Shown piece after piece: positions 1 through 9,425 of a stretch of DNA of 64,000 nt. The position numbers and the translations under genes are program-made. This stretch comes from Candidatus Hodarchaeota archaeon (GTDB lineage: Archaea > Asgardarchaeota > Heimdallarchaeia > Hodarchaeales > Hodarchaeaceae): NCBI GenBank assembly GCA_016839815.1, contig JAEOTM010000032.1, positions 1 through 64,000 on the forward strand. Reading direction: 5' to 3'. Each line of letters starts with the position of its first letter. Within the stretch, counting starts at the first letter, position 1. The notes under the pieces were generated by a model that searched no databases, was not told the origin of the DNA, and saw only the letters and a program-made list of their open reading frames with translations.

Positions 1-691
1 CACCTCCATGAGTTCCTAGGGGCGGAGGATTTACCGAGGGACTCATATTTGTCCAAGTATTAGTATTATAATCATAGGCCCACGTATCTTGGTAAAATGT
101 TTCATTATCATAATAACTTGGTGCAGTAAATCCTCCATAGACTATCATTCTATCGTTTGCTACATCGTATGTCATTGAATGTCCCCCACGGGCGGGAGGA
201 CTTACTGCAGGATTCATATTGATCCATGAATTTGTTTCATAGTTGTAACTCCATGTCTCACCAGGGCCCTCATTCTTCCCACCATTCAGATATGCTTCAT
301 CACTACCTCCAAACCTGATGATCCGATCTGATTCTGAATCGTATGCAAGAGAGCTCATCCATCTACCTCCGTCGTATAACTGGGGAGTAGTTAAATCTTC
401 CCAGGTATCGGTATTATAATCATATGCCCAACAGTCATCCCACGCTGCGGGATCAAAATTCCATTGTCCACTAAACAGAATAATTTTATCTGATTGGGAA
501 TCATAGGCTGTATTTTGCCCGCAATGAAAGCGAATGGGTGGAGCAACTAGTGGTGACGCAATTTGCCATTCATTTTCAGATTCAATAGAGAAAGATTCTA
601 TAGAATTAACTTCTGAGTTAGTTTTCTTCCCAATTGGAAGTGATAAAAGGCAACAACCTAGCATTAATAGTATTATTAGATTAGATTTCAA
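1..691 (-). CDS. Kelch-repeat-like secreted protein, 3' part cut off by window edge
   Basis: My minus-strand translation from a TTG at ~691: LKSNLIILLMLGCCLLSLPIG (signal-like), then repeated 'tYDs.sDkiI.fgG......D.WaYdYnTntW' blades. Not in the ORF track because it is open at the edge. Confidence 0.75.
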   Translation of the reverse strand, partial: MKSNLIILLMLGCCLLSLPIGKKTNSEVNSIESFSIESENEWQIASPLVAPPIRFHCGQNTAYDSQSDKIILFSGQWNFDPAAWDDCWAYDYNTDTWEDLTTPQLYDGGRWMSSLAYDSESDRIIRFGGSDEAYLNGGKNEGPGETWSYNYETNSWINMNPAVSPPARGGHSMTYDVANDRMIVYGGFTAPSYYDNETFYQDTWAYDYNTNTWTNMSPSVNPPPLGTHGG

Positions 692-1495
692 ATTTTAACC
701 GACCTAAATAGTTAAAGCCTGAAGTATTCCGATTTTATTTCAAGAAAATAGTCTTTTATTATAAGAATTTTCTCCTACTTAAGTTTTTCCATGAGAGAGC
801 GAAGTTAACCGCCTTTTCACCCTGTACAAATGTTAGAACACTGAAATGAAGTGACTTATACACTTAACTTAGGAACTCTATGAAGTACTCTTTCCAACAT
901 TTTGCGACAATAATTAGTCAAAATTTCGACTTTTATGACGAATATGTAAATGAACTTCTCACAGGATGGGATAAGTGCTTTACTTTAGAAAGGTTTTATA
1001 CCGTAGACCTATTCCTTGGTAATTCACCTCTAATATACTTCTTCTAAAATGTATAAGGTTCTTCTTGCCCAAAAAGAGATTTTATTAAGACTGGTTCAAT
1101 CTCATCATGATTGTTCCGAAATCGGATATTTTTTAAGAGAAATCTGAAAAATGTAAGTCTTACCTCTCTTAAATTTTATTTTTTATTTGTTAACATGTCT
1201 TTGTAACTGAGATCAGTCAATAATATTTGTCGATGTGTTAAAGGGAAAGGAACTTCGACTAACTCTAAAATCATGTCCACATTCAACTAATTTTTCAAAA
1301 GAAGGATGAAGATGATATTTTACGAGGAATTTGTCAAACTCGTTGAGATAAAAAACCAAATTTATTAAGGGGTAAATTATTCGTTTTTCTTTGATTGTCT
1401 CTGCAAAACTTCTACTCTAATACTGATTGATAAAATCAAAAAGCTAATATATCCATATATGCTAAAAATGTAAATCTTAAGATAGAGTGAATATT

Positions 1496-2449
1496 ATGCC
1501 TATTCAACCTGATACAAGTATTATGACTACCTGGCCTATTGAACGCCCTCGAGGGATTACTGAAATTGTTTCAGAAGCCTTTAATATTTATGGCAAAGCC
1601 TTTATCAATTTTTGGATTCCTTTTCTAATTATTGGGATAGTTTTTGGGTTTATCAATTCCTTTTTGAATATAGCTTTCTACGAACTTTTAGAAGATATCG
1701 CAACAGGTAACTCCATTGACTTTGGTGAGATGGTAATAAATCTCTTTATTTCATCATTTATTTTGATTGGTTTAGCTTTTATTAGCGACGCCATTGCCAC
1801 TGGAATGATTGTGACTATGGTTAAACCCGTTGCTTCCAACCAACTTGCCCCTACTCTTTCTGAGGCTTTTCAACGCGTGATGCGTGTTCTACCTCGCCTA
1901 ATTCTTGCCAGTTTCCTTTTTGGCTTGTTACTCGTTGCTGGTTTTATTTTCCTCATTATACCTGGTTTGATCTTCCTCACTTGGTTTTATCTTATTTCTG
2001 TTTGTATTGTTTTAGAAGATGAGTCTGCCACTGGTAGTTTTACCCGTTCCAGATCCCTTGTTCAAGGTGATGGTTGGCACACATTCGGTGTAATATTTTT
2101 CTCCTTTATCGTTATTTTGATTTTTCAAGTAGTACTTGGCCTATTTGTAGGAATTATCATTCCCTTCGATACTTTTTACAATGGTAGAGATCAGATTTCT
2201 TATATTCTTGGAACACTAATTTTGTTTATTACAGATTCCCTCATTACCCCTCTTGGTGGTATTATAACCACTCTCCTTTACTTCGACCTCAAGGCTCGTA
2301 AAGAACAAAAGCCTTTGAGAGGCGAACCTTATACTTATACTCCAACTTTATCTCCTCCTTCTGCTAAATTCTGTTCAAACTGCGGTGCAACTCTCCCTAC
2401 CGACCCCACTCACAGCCATTGCACTGAATGTGGAACTAAATTCCGTTAA
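1496..2449 (+). CDS. Multi-pass membrane protein (glycerophosphoryl diester phosphodiesterase membrane-domain-like) with C-terminal zinc ribbon
   Basis: Several hydrophobic helices; C-terminus CSNCGATLPTDPTHSHCTECGTKFR (two CxxC). Second Met at 1496 is also a possible start (track start 1487). Confidence 0.6.
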   Translation: MPIQPDTSIMTTWPIERPRGITEIVSEAFNIYGKAFINFWIPFLIIGIVFGFINSFLNIAFYELLEDIATGNSIDFGEMVINLFISSFILIGLAFISDAIATGMIVTMVKPVASNQLAPTLSEAFQRVMRVLPRLILASFLFGLLLVAGFIFLIIPGLIFLTWFYLISVCIVLEDESATGSFTRSRSLVQGDGWHTFGVIFFSFIVILIFQVVLGLFVGIIIPFDTFYNGRDQISYILGTLILFITDSLITPLGGIITTLLYFDLKARKEQKPLRGEPYTYTPTLSPPSAKFCSNCGATLPTDPTHSHCTECGTKFR

Positions 2450-2567
2450 ATTCTCTCATCTACTTTTTTTTTACCAAATTCATTTGATGAGTAGAGCAAA
2501 AAGTAATGCCTACTTTTTGTATTAACGCTCGTTACCAAACGAGGGAATGATGAGATTTACATCAACT

Positions 2568-2579
2568 TTTATATAAAAA
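2568..2579 (+). promoter_or_regulatory. Putative archaeal TATA box
   Basis: tttatataaaaa, about 25-30 nt upstream of a hairpin/SD/ATG leader and ~400 nt upstream of the ferredoxin-AOR operon. Confidence 0.4.
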
Positions 2580-2971
2580 TTTTGTATAGGTTGGTTATAT
2601 GTCATCATTTTCAAACTTCAAAAAAAGGAGGTTCCAAATGTCGCTTTTTCAAGGTGTTTGAAAATAAAGGAATTGGTTTTTCTCTAGTTCTTACCCTGAG
2701 AGGAGAGATTAAGCCTCTCAAAATCAACAATTGTATAATTGGAGACAAAAAGACTTAGGAATGACTTAATTTCACTTACCAATTTGTATTTCTTTGTATT
2801 AATTATCAATTTATTAGGTAAAAACTCAAACCTTATGAGATTTTGTTTGGTTAAATCTTGTATAAAACCTTAAAGATATCTGAATCGTGACTGCAAGTTA
2901 TTTTTTTAAGATAATGATTTAAATTACCCTATTTCCTACTTCCCTCTAAATTTATTTCAGCTGGTTAAGTT

Positions 2972-3409
2972 ATGTCTACGAGATTACGAGTTGCTTATTT
3001 GGACCGATGTGTGGGGTGTTATCAATGTGTATTAGCGTGTGCTCGCACAAATGAAAAAGTTTTATCAATTGATAGAGCATCTATCGGAGTAAAAACAATA
3101 GGAGGTTATGGAAGAGAGGGGTTTGCAGTAGTTGTTTGCCGTGGGTGTTTAGATCCTCCATGTGTTCCAGTATGTCCTATTGAAGGTGCTATTCGTCTTC
3201 GTATCAAAGGAGGAGGAGTACTAGTTAATCGATCAATTTGCGATGCTTCTAAGTGTAATCAAGAATGCGTTCAAACCTGTCCGATCCCTGGAGCTATACA
3301 CATTGATGAGGACACTCAGAAAGCAATAGTATGTAGACAGTGCAGTATGTGTGTCAAATTCTGTCCTACGGGTGTACTAATTATGGAGGAACCACGACCC
3401 GGGTTTTAG
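2972..3409 (+). CDS. 4Fe-4S ferredoxin-type electron-transfer subunit
   Basis: Multiple Cys clusters: CVGCYQCVLAC, CRGCLDPPCVPVCP, CNQECVQTCP, CRQCSMCVKFCP; directly abuts the AOR gene. Confidence 0.9.
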   Translation: MSTRLRVAYLDRCVGCYQCVLACARTNEKVLSIDRASIGVKTIGGYGREGFAVVVCRGCLDPPCVPVCPIEGAIRLRIKGGGVLVNRSICDASKCNQECVQTCPIPGAIHIDEDTQKAIVCRQCSMCVKFCPTGVLIMEEPRPGF

Positions 3410-5209
3410 GTGATCAAGATGAATGTAATTCCCACTAGAATATTGAGAATTGATCTAACCAGTAATAACTATGAATTTATTGACGGATCGAATCTGTTTA
3501 GCAAATGGTTAGGAGGAATTGGTGTTGGTATAAATCTACTGAATGAATATGTACCTACTGAAGCTGACCCCTTAGGAGCTGATAATGCCATTATCTTTGC
3601 TATTGGATCTTTGTCTACCTTTTATCCGATTATTTCAAAAACAGTATCACTATTTAGATCTCCAACCAATAATGATTTGGGTGAATCTTATGCAGGAGGA
3701 AGATTGTCATTAGCACTTCGTTTTGCAGACCTTGGTGCCCTAGTTATAACTGGTAAAGCTAGAAAACCGTCCATTATTTCCATTCTTAATGATGATATCC
3801 AAATTAAAGTAGCTGGACCTCTAGCTCAGATGTATACATCAACCGTTGGACGTGTATTACGAGAATTAATTCCTGCACATGCGGGAAAACGAAGCATAAT
3901 ACGTATAGGTCAAGCAGGTGAAAATAAAGTTCGTTATAGCAATATCGTGGTTGATACGCTAAGACATTTTGGTAGATTAGGAGCTGGAGCTGTTTTGGGC
4001 TCTAAAAAAGTTAAAGCAATCGTTGTTAGTGGTAACAAGGATATACCGTTAGATCAACCAGGAATCGATCGTAGAGCCTATATTAAAACTTACAAGAAGA
4101 TTTGGAACCTTTGTGTTAATACAGAAGTTATGAAAAAATACCATGTTCTCGGAACACCGCAAAATTTGCTTCCACTGAATGAATTGAAATCTCTTCCTAC
4201 AAGGAATTTTTTATATGGACACTTTGATAAAGCTGTTGAAATCTCAGGGGAAAAATTTGTTGAAACATACTTAGGAAGACGGGTCTCATGTAATACCTGT
4301 CCTGTAGGTTGCATTCATGTGGGTATCCTAAGAGAGAGGTATGGACCAACCTTGGCAGATATCCATTCAACTTCAGTTCCATACGATTATGAACCAATGG
4401 CATTACTTGGACCGACATTACTGATTGGGGATGGAAAAGATCTAATGAAATTACTCGAACAAACAGAACGATATGGAATTGACGCGATAACTACGGGTGG
4501 AATACTAGGATATTTAGCAGAAGCATTCGAGAAAAAAATAATCACTGAAAATGATACTGAAGGACTTCCTATTAGATTTGGAGAAATTAATGACTTTTTG
4601 GAAGTAATAAAACGAATTGTCTTTAGGGAAAGTGAAAACAAAAACCTTTATTGGTATGCTGGAGAGGGATTGGATGCTTTAGTGGAAAAATATGGTGGTT
4701 CTGACATTGCTCTGCGTTTTAATAATACAACTCCAGCTGGATATTCAACAGGTCCCTATAGTATGATAGGACATGCTATCGGAGGGCGTCACTCGCATTT
4801 AGATAACGCTGGTTACTCGACAGATTTAAAGATGCTTGGAACTAAATTTAAACCGGAAGAAACTCTAGGAAAATTAGTTAAAGAAGAAGAATGGAGAAAT
4901 ACCCTCAATTCTTTGATAATTTGTTTATTTGCACGTAATATATACACTCCCGATTTGGTGGTCGAATGTTTCAAGAATCTTGGAATAACAAAAACTGAGG
5001 ATGAACTGCTCTCATTAGGTTTTAAAATCCAAAAACGACGAATTGAAACGAAAATACGTTTTAATTTCGATTATCAGGAATTACAAGCATCTTTACCAAA
5101 TCGTCTTTACGAAATGGAAACTGGACATGGAAAATTATCAAAACAATTCATAAAAAACCAATTAGATTTATATAGCTCGATTTTAACTGATCGGTATGGG
5201 ATAAATTAA
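3410..5209 (+). CDS. Aldehyde ferredoxin oxidoreductase family protein (tungsten/molybdopterin)
   Basis: N-terminal 'RILRIDLTSNNYEFIDGSNLFSKWLGGIGVGINLL', CNTCPVGCIH cluster-binding motif, typical length. Confidence 0.9.
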   Translation: MIKMNVIPTRILRIDLTSNNYEFIDGSNLFSKWLGGIGVGINLLNEYVPTEADPLGADNAIIFAIGSLSTFYPIISKTVSLFRSPTNNDLGESYAGGRLSLALRFADLGALVITGKARKPSIISILNDDIQIKVAGPLAQMYTSTVGRVLRELIPAHAGKRSIIRIGQAGENKVRYSNIVVDTLRHFGRLGAGAVLGSKKVKAIVVSGNKDIPLDQPGIDRRAYIKTYKKIWNLCVNTEVMKKYHVLGTPQNLLPLNELKSLPTRNFLYGHFDKAVEISGEKFVETYLGRRVSCNTCPVGCIHVGILRERYGPTLADIHSTSVPYDYEPMALLGPTLLIGDGKDLMKLLEQTERYGIDAITTGGILGYLAEAFEKKIITENDTEGLPIRFGEINDFLEVIKRIVFRESENKNLYWYAGEGLDALVEKYGGSDIALRFNNTTPAGYSTGPYSMIGHAIGGRHSHLDNAGYSTDLKMLGTKFKPEETLGKLVKEEEWRNTLNSLIICLFARNIYTPDLVVECFKNLGITKTEDELLSLGFKIQKRRIETKIRFNFDYQELQASLPNRLYEMETGHGKLSKQFIKNQLDLYSSILTDRYGIN

Positions 5210-5241
5210 CAATTAGCTGAATTTCAGGACAATAGGCCCTT

Positions 5242-6498
5242 TCACAGCAGTATAATTGCTGATATCAGAACCAGAAGAGCAAGGACAATAAACAGAATAG
5301 AAACGTCAAAAAGCCCTAAAGTAGCTCCTGCAATGAAAGAACCAAGTATTGTTCCTATACCTATTAAAGCACGTCTAATAGATAAAACTTTAGCTAAATC
5401 TTCATCATTTATTCTTTCTACTATCCAACTCATGCTAGTGGGAATGACAGCTGCTGTTGTTGCTAGGACTAATAGTAAAGGTCCGAGAGCGGGAAGATAT
5501 GAAGGGATTTTACTTAAATTTGAATAGAAGATAAGATCAAGGAGAATCGATTTTGCTATCCCGAGTCGAATTAAAACAAACAAATATAGGATTAGAATGG
5601 TTGTTCCTGAAAGACCTATCAAAAGAATTTGTCTGTTACCCCTACGATCAGCTAATCTCCCCCAAATGGGCAGAAGTAATACGAAGGGAATTCCTAAAAC
5701 TACTACTCCAAGTTCTATCGATGTTGGGGGAATATTAACACCTGCAATTCTATTCACGATTGTAAAAACATACCCCCCAATTCCAACAACTGCCGAAAAA
5801 GTTATCCAGTGAATATAAACCCGAAGAACATCACGAGAAAAATAAACACCAGAATACTCACGACTAGTTAACGTAGTAACGATATTTTTGATCGATAATT
5901 TCTGATAAGCTTGCTTCTCACTGACATAGAAAATCGGAATGACCGTAAGTACCCTCAGAATCGCGAAAACTAGAAAGATTTTACCAATAAGGGTTTCAAA
6001 TATCAGTGCTCCTCCGACTGCACCGACAATCCCACCCAAAGTAAGTAGAATATTATAATAACCTAAAGATTCAGTTGTTTTATTTTCAGGAACATTGCCA
6101 ATCCAAAGTGCTACAGCTGAACCAGCTCCAAGTGAGCTCCCTAAACCAACAATTGCATTTGAGAAAAATAAACTAAAGGGATCAGTAAATATTGATAACC
6201 CAATCTGACCAACAGCTGATAAAAAACTAGCAAGATAAATGAATAGTCTCCTACCAAAAGTATCACTTAAAATCCCAGCAAAAGGACTAATCAGAAACCA
6301 GAATAGAAAGAAAGTGGAGACAATAATCCCAACATAAGTCATGTCGATATGGAGATAATCTCCCAAATATAAGGGGAGAAGTAATTGTACTGCAGTAAAA
6401 TTAATTGTCGCAATTATTTGCCATAAACCAAGTATCCACACTGATGCATTTAAATAAAAAGTTCTTGAACTCTCTTGGAGTGTATCATCAGCACACAA
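5242..6498 (-). CDS. MFS transporter
   Basis: 12-TM-like hydrophobic pattern; 'GILSDTFGRRLFIY' and 'GRLADRRGNRQILL' MFS loop motifs. Confidence 0.85.
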   Translation of the reverse strand: MCADDTLQESSRTFYLNASVWILGLWQIIATINFTAVQLLLPLYLGDYLHIDMTYVGIIVSTFFLFWFLISPFAGILSDTFGRRLFIYLASFLSAVGQIGLSIFTDPFSLFFSNAIVGLGSSLGAGSAVALWIGNVPENKTTESLGYYNILLTLGGIVGAVGGALIFETLIGKIFLVFAILRVLTVIPIFYVSEKQAYQKLSIKNIVTTLTSREYSGVYFSRDVLRVYIHWITFSAVVGIGGYVFTIVNRIAGVNIPPTSIELGVVVLGIPFVLLLPIWGRLADRRGNRQILLIGLSGTTILILYLFVLIRLGIAKSILLDLIFYSNLSKIPSYLPALGPLLLVLATTAAVIPTSMSWIVERINDEDLAKVLSIRRALIGIGTILGSFIAGATLGLFDVSILFIVLALLVLISAIILL

Positions 6499-6509
6499 GA
6501 AACTTCACA

Positions 6510-7226
6510 TTACGTTTTATTATCTGGATTTGGGACATATTGTGTTGAAAAGGTTTTTCCAGCTAATATATAGATCACTCCAAAGAGAGCAGCCATAGTA
6601 TGTAAGACAAGATAAAGTTCTAGGACATTGAAGATTAAAATTAACCAGGCCACGTACGCATGTCCATGGGAAACAAGTCTCTGTTCCTCATATATAAAGG
6701 TAGAACGAGAAGCTCCTATACTTATGAATGACAAGCATGCATACAGAATAAAGAGTACAAACCACACATTCTGAGTAAGACTAAAATCTCCTATTACTAG
6801 AGTGAACATTCCATTTGCATCAGAGATATTAAAAGCAATTCCTACTAGGAAGGGAACTCCTTTAAGTTGCTCCAGACTACTGTCTAGCCATGCACCATTC
6901 TTGGTGCACATCCCTCGCCTTCTAGCAATTTCTCCGTCGATAACATCGAAAAGTAAGCCTACCCAGCCAACGAATCCAGCCGAAAAGAGGATTAAGTTAT
7001 TATCTCCAGCAATGGCTATGATGTATCCAGCAAGGAAAGTAAATAACATACCTATCCATGTTAATCGATTTGGGGTGAGGAATGTAATTGGTTCTATGAT
7101 ATCAACAAATGGTCGGGCGATTATTCTTAAATATCGGACTGTGATGTCCTCTTTTTTAAAATCCTCGCTATTAATCTTCACATGATTGATTTTTTTCGGA
7201 TTAAAAATTTTCTGAAGAGATACCAT
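6510..7226 (-). CDS. CDP-alcohol phosphatidyltransferase family protein
   Basis: DVIDGEIARRRGMCTKNGAWLDSSLE matches the CDP-OH-P motif (DG..AR........G...D...[D/E]); several TM segments. Confidence 0.85.
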   Translation of the reverse strand: MVSLQKIFNPKKINHVKINSEDFKKEDITVRYLRIIARPFVDIIEPITFLTPNRLTWIGMLFTFLAGYIIAIAGDNNLILFSAGFVGWVGLLFDVIDGEIARRRGMCTKNGAWLDSSLEQLKGVPFLVGIAFNISDANGMFTLVIGDFSLTQNVWFVLFILYACLSFISIGASRSTFIYEEQRLVSHGHAYVAWLILIFNVLELYLVLHTMAALFGVIYILAGKTFSTQYVPNPDNKT

Positions 7227-7448
7227 ATTATCTCACATTTCTTTGTGATGAATGGAAAAAGAGGGAGTATACGGAACATCAGTAATTAACTGTCTATCGA
7301 ATTAAAGCCCGTTTTATTACTCTTTTTGAACTGGTGATGAAAAATTGTCAAAATCAGACACGTTAGAGCACGATTTTCTTTCATCCACAATAAATAACTG
7401 TGGATTTGGTTAAGGGAAATTCATCCTCTGAATCTTTTTTCTCGGAAT

Positions 7449-7823
7449 TTGAACTTCTGTAAAACTATACAAATTTTCTTTAACATATTCTTTCTGAATA
7501 AGATATTAAATATCCAAAAAGAAGGAAGAAGTAGATCCGTTATGAATCTCAAATCTCACATTAAACAGATTCTAGCATTCTGTCAGCTGGTTTTCGATGT
7601 CGGTTTAATTACTAGCATGATTTTTTTACTTAATTTATTCTTTCAGTACTATCCAAACAAAATCTGCTTCATTAATATCTTTTCCAATCCTGTTTTCATT
7701 CGAGACTTTCTCCTCATTTTCTTTCTTGTGGCAATAGGTAATCTTGTATTGAATATTTCGCGATTGTACAAAATCCAGCAAAAAATGTTTTTTATCACAT
7801 CTTATCATATCAAGGATTTTTGA
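7449..7823 (+). CDS. Possible small membrane protein
   Basis: 124-aa ORF with two hydrophobic stretches; real start may be the internal Met at ~7542. Confidence 0.3.
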   Translation: MNFCKTIQIFFNIFFLNKILNIQKEGRSRSVMNLKSHIKQILAFCQLVFDVGLITSMIFLLNLFFQYYPNKICFINIFSNPVFIRDFLLIFFLVAIGNLVLNISRLYKIQQKMFFITSYHIKDF

Positions 7824-7889
7824 GTTATAATTTATCAAGGAAATCTTTTTATAATACAATAATCCAGAAATATGAAATAATTAGAAAAA

Positions 7890-9248
7890 GTGAGGAAAAT
7901 GAAGTTTAATCGAATAAAAATCATCATAATTGTTTTCATTACAATTGGGTTTGTTTTTAACAGAACTTTTGAGCATCAAACCGTTTTTTCTTTTACGAAT
8001 AATTGCTATCCTATAAATGGTTGGCTTAGAACTGATCCAGAAGATTTAGGGATGAATAGTACAGAGCTGGATCGAATGTATCAGGTAATGATTGCTCAAA
8101 ATGTAGGCATTGACAGCATTCACATTGTTAGATATGGTTATTTATGCTATGAAAAGTACTTCGAGTACTATAATTATACAGCTATCCATTGCACGCATTC
8201 CGTGACAAAGAGCGTAATCAGTGCCCTGATTGGAATAGCTAATGCTACTGGAATGATAAAAAATCTTGACGAACCAATAGTAGAGATATTTTCAAATAGA
8301 ACTATACAAAACCTAGATTCAAGAAAAGAGGTACTAACGATTCGGCATTTACTTGAAATGAGAAGTGGGTTGGATGTAAATGATTTGTCTGAATCCTATA
8401 CCACAGCTCCTATACCCTTTAATGATTTTGCATTCCGAACCAATACAACAAATGTACCTCCTGGAACATGGATAAACTATTTGAACCCTGATAATGATTT
8501 TACACGTTTAATAACCTCTGATGACTGGATACAATTCGCATTGGATAAACCTATGGAATCAGAACCAGGTTCAAATTTTGCTTACAGTGACTGTATTACT
8601 CATCTGCTTTCGGCAATTATTAGAGAAAAAACTGGAATGAATACAGAAAATTTCGCCAAACAGTATTTATTTGATCCTCTGAATATCACAGAATATCTCT
8701 GGTGGGTAGATCCATCTGGGTTAAGTATGGGAGCGGATGGTTTATGGCTAAATCCTTATGATATGTTGAAAATTGGTTATCTGTACTTAAATCTGGGAAA
8801 ATGGAACGATTTACAAATAATACCTTCAGACTGGGTATTGAAGTCAATTCAGAATTATTCTCCTGAGTTAGGTGGATACGGATATGGGTATCAGTGGTGG
8901 CTTGATATCAATAATGACTATTATTATGCGGACGGGTGGGGAGGTCAGCATATCATTATCAAACCGAATAGAGATTTAGTTGTGGTATTTACAGCTTGGG
9001 ATGCAAGTTCTATTACACTTAGTAATGCATTTATCCTTGATGCCATTGTGACTGATGTCTCAGTTACTTGTCCAATAATCACTACAACGACAACATCTAC
9101 AACAACTTCACCAATTGCAACGAGTACTACTACTACGGGAATAAATACTCAAACTACTACTACGGAAACATCAGGTCTCGATATTTTACTAATATTAAGT
9201 ATCCTAATAGTGAATTCGCTTTTTGTATGGAAGAGAAAGAAAAAGTAA
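7890..9248 (+). CDS. Secreted serine hydrolase (class C beta-lactamase-like) with Thr-rich stalk and C-terminal TM/basic anchor
   Basis: 'HSVTKSVISALIG' (SxxK), 'YSDC', 'GWGGQH' region; C-term TTTTTSTTTS...GLDILLILSILIVNSLFVWKRKKK. Confidence 0.85.
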   Translation: MRKMKFNRIKIIIIVFITIGFVFNRTFEHQTVFSFTNNCYPINGWLRTDPEDLGMNSTELDRMYQVMIAQNVGIDSIHIVRYGYLCYEKYFEYYNYTAIHCTHSVTKSVISALIGIANATGMIKNLDEPIVEIFSNRTIQNLDSRKEVLTIRHLLEMRSGLDVNDLSESYTTAPIPFNDFAFRTNTTNVPPGTWINYLNPDNDFTRLITSDDWIQFALDKPMESEPGSNFAYSDCITHLLSAIIREKTGMNTENFAKQYLFDPLNITEYLWWVDPSGLSMGADGLWLNPYDMLKIGYLYLNLGKWNDLQIIPSDWVLKSIQNYSPELGGYGYGYQWWLDINNDYYYADGWGGQHIIIKPNRDLVVVFTAWDASSITLSNAFILDAIVTDVSVTCPIITTTTTSTTTSPIATSTTTTGINTQTTTTETSGLDILLILSILIVNSLFVWKRKKK

Positions 9249-9425
9249 GATCAATCTCTTCTTTTTTGTTAATAGAGTGTAAGAAAATGAATTAAAATAC
9301 TCTGTTTCTTATATAAAACAAATCAAGCGAGTTTCTCCAAATTCTTACCATATGAACAATTTCCACATGTTTATATGAACAATGTTTATTGTCCGTACAA
9401 AGAGAAAAAACTTCATAATTTCGAA

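Noticed and set aside
4090-4641. Minus-strand ORFs inside the AOR gene
   Set aside because: Antisense to a well-supported CDS; no recognisable motifs.
9060-9180. act/aca-rich repeat considered as a possible tandem repeat or CRISPR-like element
   Set aside because: It encodes a Thr-rich stalk in frame with the serine hydrolase; no spacer/repeat structure.
9068-9295. 75-aa ORF rich in Tyr/Asn (YYYGNKYSNYYYGN)
   Set aside because: Out-of-frame shadow of the Thr-rich linker (ACT/ACA repeats) of the serine hydrolase gene.
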